From positions 1 through 18,633 of the forward strand of contig DBYG01000027.1 of NCBI GenBank assembly GCA_002310175.1: a stretch of 18,633 nt of DNA, read 5' to 3'. Origin of the DNA: Bacteroidales bacterium UBA1192. Lineage in GTDB: Bacteria > Bacteroidota > Bacteroidia > Bacteroidales > Bacteroidaceae. The notes under the pieces were generated by a model. The model was not told the origin of the DNA and ran no database searches. It worked only from the letters and a program-made list of their open reading frames with translations. Position numbers and translations under genes: made by a program. Below are positions 1 to 6,735 of the stretch, piece by piece. Numbering within the stretch: the first letter of the stretch is position 1; the number at the start of each line of letters is the position of its first letter.

Positions 1-1
1 T

Positions 2-9
2 TAATTTTG
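2..9 (+). promoter_or_regulatory. Bacteroidetes -7 promoter element before the GNAT gene
   Basis: The sequence TAATTTTG matches the Bacteroidetes sigma-ABfr -7 consensus TAnnTTTG. Transcription would start near position 15, so the hairpin repeat at 11-45 would form the 5' end of the mRNA, ahead of the start codon at 58. The -33 region lies outside the window. Confidence 0.5.
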
Positions 10-10
10 C

Positions 11-45
11 AAAAACGACGCAAAACGAAACGACCCCTTTGCGTC
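11..45 (+). repeat. GACGC hairpin repeat, copy A
   Basis: This 35-bp element starts AAAAACGACGCAAA, has a 13-nt loop ending in AAACGACCCC and closes with TTTGCGTC. The arms GACGCAAA (17-24) and TTTGCGTC (38-45) pair perfectly over 8 bp. It is nearly identical to copy F at 17421-17455 and is the best reference for the family. It lies between a -7 element and the GNAT start codon, so it probably forms a hairpin in that gene's leader, or else terminates a gene left of the window. Confidence 0.85.
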
Positions 46-57
46 ACTTTTTAGATT

Positions 58-588
58 ATGGAGAATTTTGAGACAGAGAGATTAAGGTTCAGGGCTTGGA
101 CGGAGGCCGATGCGGAGGATCTGTTCCTGTGTGCATCGGACCCAGATGTGGGCGAGCGTGCCGGCTGGCCCCCTCATCAGACGGTTGAGGACAGCCTGAT
201 GGTGATAAAGAATATCTTTTCAAACGGGCATACCTGGGCGCTGGAGCTTAAGGAGACAGGCCATGTGATAGGGTGTATGGGTTATTATCCGCATGGCGAG
301 AGTAATATTGAGATAGGTGAGCAAGACGTTGAGGTGGGGTACTGGATTGGCAAGCCGTACTGGAACAAGGGGTATTGCACCGAGGCTCTGCACGCTATGA
401 TTGACTACTGTTTCCGCAGGAGAGGGTACAACAACATCTGGGCCGATTTCTTTGTTGATAATCCCGCATCGGGCCGCGTGATGGAGAAATGCGGATTCCG
501 TGATACCGGCCGCACCAATATTCTGAGCAAGCTTTATCACAGTGACTCCCGGCCTGTCAGGATAATGAAGCTGGAGTCTACTATATAA
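58..588 (+). CDS. GNAT-family N-acetyltransferase (RimJ/RimL type)
   Basis: This 176-residue protein is a full-length single-domain acetyltransferase of the RimJ/RimL (Acetyltransf_3) type, which transfers acetyl from acetyl-CoA to an amine. It opens with the usual TERLRFRAW strand. The acetyl-CoA loop is seen as WNKGYCTEA (residues 102-110), after the VEVGYWIG strand. The late motif DNPASGRVMEKCGF (134-147) is the family's typical asparagine/CGF signature. It has no signal peptide, so it is cytoplasmic. The substrate cannot be told: RimL-like proteins include ribosomal-protein acetyltransferases and antibiotic or small-molecule acetylating enzymes. The start is the ATG after a -7 promoter element and a hairpin repeat. 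A rubredoxin remnant follows directly, so the gene's right border looks rearranged. Confidence 0.93.
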   Translation: MENFETERLRFRAWTEADAEDLFLCASDPDVGERAGWPPHQTVEDSLMVIKNIFSNGHTWALELKETGHVIGCMGYYPHGESNIEIGEQDVEVGYWIGKPYWNKGYCTEALHAMIDYCFRRRGYNNIWADFFVDNPASGRVMEKCGFRDTGRTNILSKLYHSDSRPVRIMKLESTI

Positions 589-595
589 ATCCCGG

Positions 596-673
596 AAAAC
601 GCCTATGGAGGTGCCCGACGATTGGCGCTGCCCGCGCTGCAAGCAACCTAAGGAGAAGTTCAACAAAGCCTGA
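596..673 (+). pseudogene. C-terminal fragment of a rubredoxin-like domain
   Basis: Seven bases after the GNAT stop the frame reads KTP, then MEVPDDW, then RCPRCKQPKEKF, then a TGA stop. This matches the second half of a rubredoxin fold, where GTPFEDLPDDW leads into the second CPxC iron-binding knuckle. The first CxxC knuckle is absent, and I found no match for it in any frame upstream, where the GNAT coding sequence lies. With only two of four cysteine ligands, an ATG at 605 would give a 22-residue peptide unlikely to fold. Rubredoxin domains occur alone or at the C-terminus of flavin reductases and rubrerythrins; the parent cannot be told. I read it as the stump of a gene whose 5' part was deleted. 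Confidence 0.6.
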
Positions 674-731
674 AAGAAATCCTTTGCTGAGTCTAAGGCG
701 TCATATCGGTTTAAACATCAGTTAAGAGGAA

Positions 732-748
732 TGCCATGTATAATGGCA
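732..748. terminator. Weak hairpin between convergent genes
   Basis: TGCCAT (732-737) and ATGGCA (743-748) form a 6-bp stem with a 5-nt loop in the gap between the rubredoxin remnant and the convergent LuxR gene. Only a broken T-tract follows on the minus strand, so this is a weak terminator candidate for the regulator gene. Nothing else is visible in 674-776. Confidence 0.25.
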
Positions 749-776
749 GAGTCACATAAAACACATTTTCCCAATA

Positions 777-2027
777 TTATGTACGGTTGAAAAGGCCCAG
801 TTCCCGGGCCTTGGTAAGCATCTCTGCTGTGTTTCTGGCGTCAAGTTTTTCCATGAGTTTCTGTCTGCGCCATTTGATGGTCTGCTCAGTCAGGCACAAC
901 TTCTGAGCAATCTCCTTACTGGTCATGCCGGCGGCAATGAGAGGGAGCACCTCCGCTTCGCGTTCTGTCAGTCTGATTGTCTGCTCATATCTGCTTTTTC
1001 CTACTTCCTGCTTATGCTCATTCTCGGTCAGAGCCTCGGTTATGGCCTCATCAGCTCCTGCATTCTCCTTGTTGAGCCTATTGATACGCCGGCTCATATA
1101 CAGTATTGCCAGCAGTACTATTACCAGTACTGCCAGACCGATAGCCAGCAGCGTGCTCTGCCTTTTCTGAACCCTGAGCGCCTGTCCCATGACATCAAGC
1201 GTAGCTATGCGGTCGTTATACTCCTGGTCCTGGTGTACGGAGTAATACTTGTCGGCCTCCTTCAGATATCGCATTGCCTTGGTGGTGCGGCCTTTCTTCA
1301 TGTAGATGGCACCCAGGCTCAGCTTGGGCGATGCTACCCATAGTGAATCACCGGCAGCCATACCGTAGCCAATAGACTTATTGTAGCACTCAATGGCTTT
1401 GTCATATTCACCATCCTCGGCCCAGATGTCACCCATATTGTGCCAGAGTATGGCGTTGCTTACCTTCCAGTCATACTTGTCAAATATCTCACCGGCTTTT
1501 GCGTAGTAGGTCATGGCCTGCTCAACTGAGTCAATCTCATAATACAGGTTGCCTATGTTTCCGTACAGGCTTGATGCGGCATCGTCAATCTTCTCCTGCG
1601 GGTAGCCGTCAGGGTTATCCGGCCCCGATTCACCTGCAGCCATACGCTCCAGATAACCTAATGCTATGTTATAGTAGTATATGGTACTGTCATATTGTTC
1701 AACATTGTAATAGAGTTGACCTATGAACTTGGATGCCAGATAGGGCTGATACAGTGAACCCAACCGGTTTCCAAGCCTGAATGCTCTGTGTGCCGCATAC
1801 ATGGAACGCTCCGGATTGATTCGCTCATATCCATACATGAGTTCAGAATAAGCCAGGCAAACGGCGGCCTTTGTATCAAAAGGTTCGTCAGCTAGCCGTT
1901 CCGGAGTCCATCCCGCCACCACATTCTCCAGCGAATCAAGCTTGCGGTCACGGTGATCATTGTATTGTGCTTGTGTTGCCGTTACGCAAAACAGCAGTAC
2001 GGTTGTAATGACAATTCCTTTTCTCAT
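777..2027 (-). CDS. Membrane-anchored TPR sensor with C-terminal LuxR-type HTH
   Basis: This 416-residue protein has a signal peptide (1-20, ending ATQA) and TPR-like helical repeats over about 55-265 (for example residues 151-180, 192-222 and 233-262). One transmembrane helix follows (about 292-312), then a charged linker (315-350) and a LuxR/GerE helix-turn-helix at 353-410. The HTH reads LTEREAEVLPLIAAGMTSKE, with IKWRRQKL as the recognition region. The topology puts the TPRs in the periplasm and the HTH in the cytoplasm: a one-component transmembrane regulator of a type frequent in Bacteroidetes. The chosen start is the ATG at 2027, which begins the hydrophobic signal; an upstream in-frame ATG at 2099 would add 24 residues ahead of it and lies upstream of the promoter. 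The small HTH gene on the opposite strand is a likely partner or target. The inducing signal is unknown. Confidence 0.9.
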   Translation of the reverse strand: MRKGIVITTVLLFCVTATQAQYNDHRDRKLDSLENVVAGWTPERLADEPFDTKAAVCLAYSELMYGYERINPERSMYAAHRAFRLGNRLGSLYQPYLASKFIGQLYYNVEQYDSTIYYYNIALGYLERMAAGESGPDNPDGYPQEKIDDAASSLYGNIGNLYYEIDSVEQAMTYYAKAGEIFDKYDWKVSNAILWHNMGDIWAEDGEYDKAIECYNKSIGYGMAAGDSLWVASPKLSLGAIYMKKGRTTKAMRYLKEADKYYSVHQDQEYNDRIATLDVMGQALRVQKRQSTLLAIGLAVLVIVLLAILYMSRRINRLNKENAGADEAITEALTENEHKQEVGKSRYEQTIRLTEREAEVLPLIAAGMTSKEIAQKLCLTEQTIKWRRQKLMEKLDARNTAEMLTKARELGLFNRT

Positions 2028-2034
2028 AACATCA

Positions 2035-2042
2035 CAAAAGTA
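2035..2042 (-). promoter_or_regulatory. -7 element of the TPR-LuxR regulator, near-leaderless
   Basis: On the minus strand the sequence is TACTTTTG, matching TAnnTTTG, with only 7 nt between it and the ATG at 2027. Transcription should begin within a few bases of the start codon, giving an mRNA with little or no leader. No clear -33 TTTG is seen. Confidence 0.6.
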
Positions 2043-2171
2043 GCAAAAACACTGCTTTGGGGGGCTTTTAAGGGTGAAATTCCGCCTCCGTAAGGTCATT
2101 TTTATACTTTAGTATAATTCACAAATCATTTGGATTTCAGAGTTTTGCACCGTAAACAACAACCATGCGGA

Positions 2172-2387
2172 ATGGAACATACAGCAAATACCCATATAAC
2201 ACTGTCCGCCAAGGAAGAGCAGATTCTGCGTCTCATGGCGGACGGAAAAAAGAGCGTTGAGATGGCCGATACAATGCATCTCAGTCTGCCTGCCATCAAG
2301 TGGTACCGCCAGCGCCTCAAGATCAAGTTTGATGCAGCCACTACGGGCGAGCTTTTAGTCAAGGCTATGGCCCATGGGTTTATATAA
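2172..2387 (+). CDS. Stand-alone LuxR-type HTH protein
   Basis: From the ATG at 2172 this is a 71-residue protein that is almost entirely a LuxR/GerE DNA-binding domain. The core is LSAKEEQILRLMADGKKSVE followed by a recognition helix ending AIKWYRQRLKIKFDA. It lacks any receiver, sensor or membrane segment. It aligns along its length with the C-terminal HTH of the divergent TPR regulator, sharing the unusual IKWxRQ(K/R)L in place of the common TVKxHRxxI, so it looks like a duplicated and freed HTH. Reading can be extended to a TTG at 2130, but the ATG fits the HTH boundary better. It probably competes with or assists the divergent regulator. The lipoprotein gene begins 38 nt downstream on the same strand, probably in the same transcript. 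Confidence 0.8.
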   Translation: MEHTANTHITLSAKEEQILRLMADGKKSVEMADTMHLSLPAIKWYRQRLKIKFDAATTGELLVKAMAHGFI

Positions 2388-2425
2388 GGTTTATATAATA
2401 TGTTTAACTTAAAACAATAACGGAA

Positions 2426-3139
2426 ATGAAAAAAAGCGTATTTGTAATGTTGATGGTCGCTCTGTTTGCGACAGCATTTGTATCCTGCAGCAAGGATAAT
2501 GATAACAATGAGGAAACCTCCAAGGTGGACAATACTGAACAGACCTACGAGCCCATGAGTTCCAGGGTGCTGGCCGCCACATTCCCCAAGAACGTCAGGA
2601 TAGAGATGACTCATCAGCCATCATATAACAATCAGGAGGAGAAAATTACCCTTATAAAACTGGGCAACGAATGGTTCTACAAGAATGTCTCACCCAGATA
2701 TATCATATATCTGTACTGTGAGTTTGACAAGGACGGAAATACACTCAAGGCATACGGAAAGACAACAGACCATAGTGAATCTTATGATGAGGCCCATTGG
2801 ACTAACCTGCTGGAAAGCGGTGATGACAGCTACCTGAACTTTGCCGGTTACGCCAAGAACTCCGAGATCAATGTGCTGTTTGATGCAGGCGTACCTGCAG
2901 GCAACTGCAAGAAGTATGGTGAGGTTACATCCGATAAACGGGAAATACTTGGCATTGAATGCACCCGCTACGACTATGACTTTGTGGTCAAGGCCGATTA
3001 TTGGGTTGATGAGGCCACCAAGATAGTCTATAAGTTCGTCAACTATCTGGATAAAAGTAAGGAACAACCCAATGCAAGGTTTGAGATTGTAGGTTGGGAT
3101 GATACCGTAACCGCCTTTGAGTGGAAGAAGCCCGAATAA
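2426..3139 (+). CDS. Lipoprotein of unknown function
   Basis: This 237-residue protein has a classic lipoprotein signal: a basic start MKKS, a hydrophobic stretch and the lipobox FVSC with cysteine 21. The residues after the cysteine are SKDNDNNEE, an acidic/polar stretch resembling the Bacteroidetes lipoprotein export signal, so it may be displayed on the cell surface. The mature part is rich in short beta-strand-like segments and aromatic residues (EWFYKN, YIIYLYCEFD, YDYDFVVKADYWVDE). I do not recognise a named domain; a beta-rich fold is suggested. It lies directly behind the small HTH gene and is probably co-transcribed with it, so it may be the output of, or an accessory to, the divergent regulatory pair. 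A hairpin repeat copy begins 3 nt after its TAA. Confidence 0.85.
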   Translation: MKKSVFVMLMVALFATAFVSCSKDNDNNEETSKVDNTEQTYEPMSSRVLAATFPKNVRIEMTHQPSYNNQEEKITLIKLGNEWFYKNVSPRYIIYLYCEFDKDGNTLKAYGKTTDHSESYDEAHWTNLLESGDDSYLNFAGYAKNSEINVLFDAGVPAGNCKKYGEVTSDKREILGIECTRYDYDFVVKADYWVDEATKIVYKFVNYLDKSKEQPNARFEIVGWDDTVTAFEWKKPE

Positions 3140-3142
3140 TCT

Positions 3143-3172
3143 GACGCAAAAACGAGACAACCCCAATGCGGC
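3143..3172 (+). repeat. GACGC hairpin repeat, copy B (degenerate)
   Basis: This copy begins GACGCAAAAACGAGA, keeps the CAACCCC part of the loop and ends AATGCGGC. The right arm has one changed base relative to TGCGTC, so the stem is imperfect. It starts 3 nt after the lipoprotein stop codon and could act as a weak transcription stop. Confidence 0.65.
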
Positions 3173-3221
3173 TATCCTTGAATTTTTGCAGAAGGCGTAG
3201 GTTTTGTAAAGCTCAAATTCC

Positions 3222-3229
3222 TATCTTCG
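3222..3229 (+). promoter_or_regulatory. -7 element of the C-S lyase gene, probably leaderless
   Basis: TATCTTCG is a one-mismatch version of TAnnTTTG. It ends only 4 nt before the ATG at 3234, so the transcript is expected to start at or next to the start codon. A TTTG at 3203-3206 could be the -33 element, with a slightly short spacer of 15 nt. Confidence 0.5.
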
Positions 3230-3233
3230 CGGT

Positions 3234-4514
3234 ATGTATGATTTTGATGAGATAGTGGAGCGTCGGGGGACCGGAAGCTTCAAGTATGACAATTTGAAGA
3301 AATTCTTTGGGCATGACAATCTTGTGCCGCTCTGGGTGGCCGATATGGATTTCCGTACGCCCGGTTTCATAATCGATGCGCTCCGTCAGCGCCTGGAGCA
3401 TCCGGTGCTGGGTTATACCATGATTCCGCCCGATTATTTCAGCACCATATCCGGTTGGGTGGAATCGCTGCATGGTTGGAAGGTCAATCCGAACCATATA
3501 CGTTTTATCCCTGGAATAGTTAAGGGAATCTGGCTGGCAATGGACTGTTTCCTCAAACCCGATGAAAAGGTTGTCATTCAGACGCCGGTCTATCATCCGT
3601 TCCGCCTTGTGCCGACCGGAATGGGACATAAAGTGCTGTATAACCCGCTGGTTCCTGTTTATGAGGACGGTGCGGGGCATATTGACTATATGCATACGCT
3701 GGATGCTGACCGCCGTCTTACCGGTTATGAGATGGACCTGGACAAGCTTGATGAGCAGTTGTCTGATCCAAAGGTCCGCATGCTGGTGCTTTGCAATCCG
3801 CAGAACCCATCAGGCATCTGCTGGGACAGCAAGACTCTTGATTGCGTTGCTATGCTTGCCATAAAGCACAACGTGATAGTGGTGTCCGATGAGATTCATG
3901 CTGAGATGGCGCTCCAGGGGCACCGCCACACGCCGTTTGCATCGGTATCGGACGCGGCCGCATCGTGCTCCATCACCTTCATGGCGCCATCCAAGACATT
4001 CAACATAGCGGGTGTGGTAACATCATACACCATCGTTCCAAATGACAGCCTGCGCCGCAGGTTCTTCCATTTTCTGGAGGTGGGCGAGCATGACAGCCCC
4101 AATATATTCTCGGCCGTAGCCACAATGGCTGCTTACAGACAGGGAGCGCAGTGGCGCAATGAGATGCTCAGTTATGTGCAGCAGAACATAGATTTTGTGG
4201 ATTGCTGGCTGAAAGAGCATATCCCTGCCATCCGATGCCTCAAACCCCAGGCATCATTCCTGATGTGGCTGGATTGCCGTTCCTTGGGACTTCCCCAGAA
4301 CCGCTTGGTGGAGCTGTTCGTTGAAAAGGCCGGATTGGCATTGAATGATGGCACCATATTCAGTAGCGTCATGCCAGACGGCAGCCCGGGCCCCGAAGGC
4401 CGCGGATTCATGCGTCTGAACGTGGGCTGTCCACGCAGCATCCTCCAAACCGCTTTAGTACACCTTCTCCAACTCTTTTATCTCATACCGGTGTTGTGCA
4501 TGATAAATGCATAA
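3234..4514 (+). CDS. MalY/PatB-type PLP-dependent C-S lyase (cystathionine beta-lyase-like aminotransferase)
   Basis: This 426-residue fold-type I PLP enzyme belongs to the MalY/PatB branch, which cleaves cystathionine or other S-conjugates to thiol, pyruvate and ammonia. Landmarks are PLWVADMDF (32-40), TPVYHPF (117-123), CNPQNPSG (187-194), SDEIHAE with cofactor aspartate 219, APSKTFNIAG with Schiff-base lysine 254, and RLNVGCPR with carboxylate-binding arginine 394. It is cytoplasmic. The family is usually near 390 residues and normally ends soon after the helix following the CPR motif. Here the last dozen residues (LFYLIPVLCMINA) are encoded antisense to the 3' end of the convergent peptidase gene, with a 37-bp overlap. 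The original stop was probably lost and the protein gained a short hydrophobic tail. All catalytic residues remain, so activity is expected. Confidence 0.92.
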   Translation: MYDFDEIVERRGTGSFKYDNLKKFFGHDNLVPLWVADMDFRTPGFIIDALRQRLEHPVLGYTMIPPDYFSTISGWVESLHGWKVNPNHIRFIPGIVKGIWLAMDCFLKPDEKVVIQTPVYHPFRLVPTGMGHKVLYNPLVPVYEDGAGHIDYMHTLDADRRLTGYEMDLDKLDEQLSDPKVRMLVLCNPQNPSGICWDSKTLDCVAMLAIKHNVIVVSDEIHAEMALQGHRHTPFASVSDAAASCSITFMAPSKTFNIAGVVTSYTIVPNDSLRRRFFHFLEVGEHDSPNIFSAVATMAAYRQGAQWRNEMLSYVQQNIDFVDCWLKEHIPAIRCLKPQASFLMWLDCRSLGLPQNRLVELFVEKAGLALNDGTIFSSVMPDGSPGPEGRGFMRLNVGCPRSILQTALVHLLQLFYLIPVLCMINA

Positions 4515-6586
4515 ATATCAGCTTGTTCTTCCAGTGCTTTGCTCAGCGGTTTGCCGCCTCCGTGACCTGCTTTTGAGTCAATTCGGATGAGCTGCGGGTT
4601 GGGGCCTGCATTGCACTCCTGCAGAGTTGCCGCGAACTTGAATGAGTGTGCAGGAACTACGCGGTCATCATGGTCGGCAGTAGTAACAAGTGTGGCTGGG
4701 TAGGATGTGCCTGGCTTCAGGTTATGCAGAGGTGAATATCCATATAGGTACTGGAACATCTCCTTGGAATCTTCGGATGTGCCGTAGTCAGGAGCCCAGT
4801 TCCAACCAATGGTGAATTTGTGATAGCGTAGCATATCCATTACACCTACCTGTGGTATTGCTACAGCAAAGAGTTCCGGGCGTTGGGTCATGCAGGCACC
4901 AACAAGAAGGCCTCCGTTTGAGCCGCCTACGATAGCAAGTTTGGAGCTGGATGTATATCCTTGGGCAATGAGCCATTCGGCCGCAGAAATGAAATCATCA
5001 AATACGTTCTGTTTCTGCATTTTTGTACCTGCCAGATGCCAGGATTCGCCGTATTCACCGCCACCTCTCAGATTGACCTGAGCGTATATGCCTCCAGCCT
5101 CCAGGTAAGGTATACGGCTTGAAGAGAAAGATGGGGGCAGAGATATGTTGAACCCTCCGTAACCGTAAAGATATACGGGGTTGCTGCCGTCAAGTTTTAT
5201 GCCTTTCCTGTATGTGAGGAACATAGGAATCTTTGTACCGTCCTTAGAACTGAAAAAAACCTGCCTGGATTCAAACTCAGAAAGGTCAAAGTTGGTCTTG
5301 GGCTGCTTATAAACATCGCTGACACCAGTCTCAATGTTCCAGAAATAGATTGTTCCCGGGGTGGTGAAACTGGAGTAAGAGTAATAACACCAAGGTTCAT
5401 GTATCTTTGAAGAGAAACTGGCGCTACCTATACCTGGAAGATGCAGTTCCTCAACCTTGCGGCCGTCATTCCTGTCATACAGGTATGCATGCGTAGAGGC
5501 ATTCTCTGAATAAAGTGCTATGATAAAACCGTCGGTTATGAAACAGACATCATCTAAAACGCTTTCACCCTCAGGTATAAGGTCTTTCCAGATGGTGGGA
5601 TTATTAATGTCAGTGACTACCAGCTTGTTCATTGGTGCATCGACATTGGTGTAGAGATAAATCTTATCTCCGTCAGTCTCAACCTGATAGCAGGTGTTTT
5701 TCATATCCTTGGTAATCTGCACAAACTCCTTGTTCTTTGCCCCCGGACGCAGATCCATTACGTAAAGGTTGTTGCCTATGTCGGCTCCATCCTCATACAG
5801 GAACAGCATTGTCTCCTCTTCATTTACCGATGCCTGATAGAAGCGCAAGGGTTCTTTCTCATTCTGATAGAACAGTTTGTCCTGTGACTGCGGGGTGCCT
5901 ATCTTGTGATAATAAATCTTGTGTCCCTCATTCTTGCCGCTGTAGGCATGGTCATCGGATGGTTTGTCGTATGCACTGTAGTAGAATCCGTCCCTGTACC
6001 ATGCAGCTCCGGTGAACTTAGCCCACTCAATGTGGTCGTCCAGGAGCTTGTGTGCAGCCACGTCCATAAGGAAAATCTCCTCCCAGTCGCTGCCGCTACG
6101 GGATATGGTGTAAGCCATGTACTTCCCGTCATTTGAGAAATAGGTGCCTTTAAGAGCCACCGTTCCGTCCTCACTCAAAGTGTTGGGATCCAGGAATACG
6201 TGGGGCTCTGACTGAGGTGAATCCATTTCATACAGTACACTCTGGTTCTGAAGTCCGTCATTACGGAAATAATACCATTTGCCGTTATTCTTACGTGACG
6301 GCAAGCCAACCTTTTCATAGTTTGCCACCTCCTTGAGTCGCTCCAACAGTTTTTTGCGCTCGGGGAGTTTATTGAGGTAATGGTCAGTTACCTTGTTTTG
6401 TGCCATAACCCACTTGTCGGTTTCATCCGATGTGTCGTCCTCAAGCCAGCGGTATGGGTCAGCCACCTTTGTGCCGAAATAACTGTCAACAGTGTTGTCT
6501 TTACGAGTCACGGGAGTCTTGGGCGCACAGGCGTCAAATGCCAATGATGCCATAATGATAAAAATGGATATATTGGTTGGTTTCAT
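4478..6586 (-). CDS. Prolyl oligopeptidase family serine peptidase (S9A)
   Basis: This 702-residue protein is full length for the S9A prolyl oligopeptidase family (mammalian enzyme 710), which cuts short peptides after proline. The N-terminal PYRWLEDDTSD (44-54) and a seven-bladed beta-propeller (about 80-430) precede the alpha/beta hydrolase domain. The catalytic triad is serine 556 in GGSNGG, aspartate 640 in ADHDDRVVP and histidine 675 in KAGHGGGKP. Residues 504-515 (VNLRGGGEYGES) are the conserved oxyanion-side motif. The N-terminus is a signal sequence; FDAC with cysteine 20 is a poor lipobox, so the protein is periplasmic or lipid-anchored. Its 3' end overlaps the convergent C-S lyase gene by 37 bp. 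A weak TACCTTTA -7-like element lies at 6628-6635. Substrates are probably proline-containing peptides. Confidence 0.95.
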   Translation of the reverse strand: MKPTNISIFIIMASLAFDACAPKTPVTRKDNTVDSYFGTKVADPYRWLEDDTSDETDKWVMAQNKVTDHYLNKLPERKKLLERLKEVANYEKVGLPSRKNNGKWYYFRNDGLQNQSVLYEMDSPQSEPHVFLDPNTLSEDGTVALKGTYFSNDGKYMAYTISRSGSDWEEIFLMDVAAHKLLDDHIEWAKFTGAAWYRDGFYYSAYDKPSDDHAYSGKNEGHKIYYHKIGTPQSQDKLFYQNEKEPLRFYQASVNEEETMLFLYEDGADIGNNLYVMDLRPGAKNKEFVQITKDMKNTCYQVETDGDKIYLYTNVDAPMNKLVVTDINNPTIWKDLIPEGESVLDDVCFITDGFIIALYSENASTHAYLYDRNDGRKVEELHLPGIGSASFSSKIHEPWCYYSYSSFTTPGTIYFWNIETGVSDVYKQPKTNFDLSEFESRQVFFSSKDGTKIPMFLTYRKGIKLDGSNPVYLYGYGGFNISLPPSFSSSRIPYLEAGGIYAQVNLRGGGEYGESWHLAGTKMQKQNVFDDFISAAEWLIAQGYTSSSKLAIVGGSNGGLLVGACMTQRPELFAVAIPQVGVMDMLRYHKFTIGWNWAPDYGTSEDSKEMFQYLYGYSPLHNLKPGTSYPATLVTTADHDDRVVPAHSFKFAATLQECNAGPNPQLIRIDSKAGHGGGKPLSKALEEQADIYAFIMHNTGMR

Positions 6587-6671
6587 AATATATAAATAAT
6601 ATAGAAGGTCATTTTGATTCCTGATTGTAAAGGTATAATTTATTTTTGTGGTGGAGTAGACGATGCTTAGT

Positions 6672-6703
6672 TTTGTAATGTACTTATCCTTTTTGTATCT
6701 TTG
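6672..6703 (+). promoter_or_regulatory. Promoter of the GH54 arabinofuranosidase gene
   Basis: TTTG at 6672-6675 and TATCTTTG at 6696-6703 are separated by 20 nt, a good match to the Bacteroidetes TTTG/TAnnTTTG promoter. Transcription would start near 6708, leaving a leader of about 28 nt before the ATG at 6736. Confidence 0.65.
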
Positions 6704-6735
6704 TGAAACAATATCAAAATCAAATACAACCGGAT

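Noticed and set aside
220..666. 148-residue minus-strand frame under the acetyltransferase
   Set aside because: It is antisense to GNAT and the rubredoxin remnant, whose motifs fix the coding strand.
2126..2614. 162-residue minus-strand frame
   Set aside because: It is antisense to the mini-HTH and lipoprotein genes and its composition is not protein-like.
3213..3695. 160-residue minus-strand frame at the start of the C-S lyase
   Set aside because: The lyase on the plus strand has its complete family signature here.
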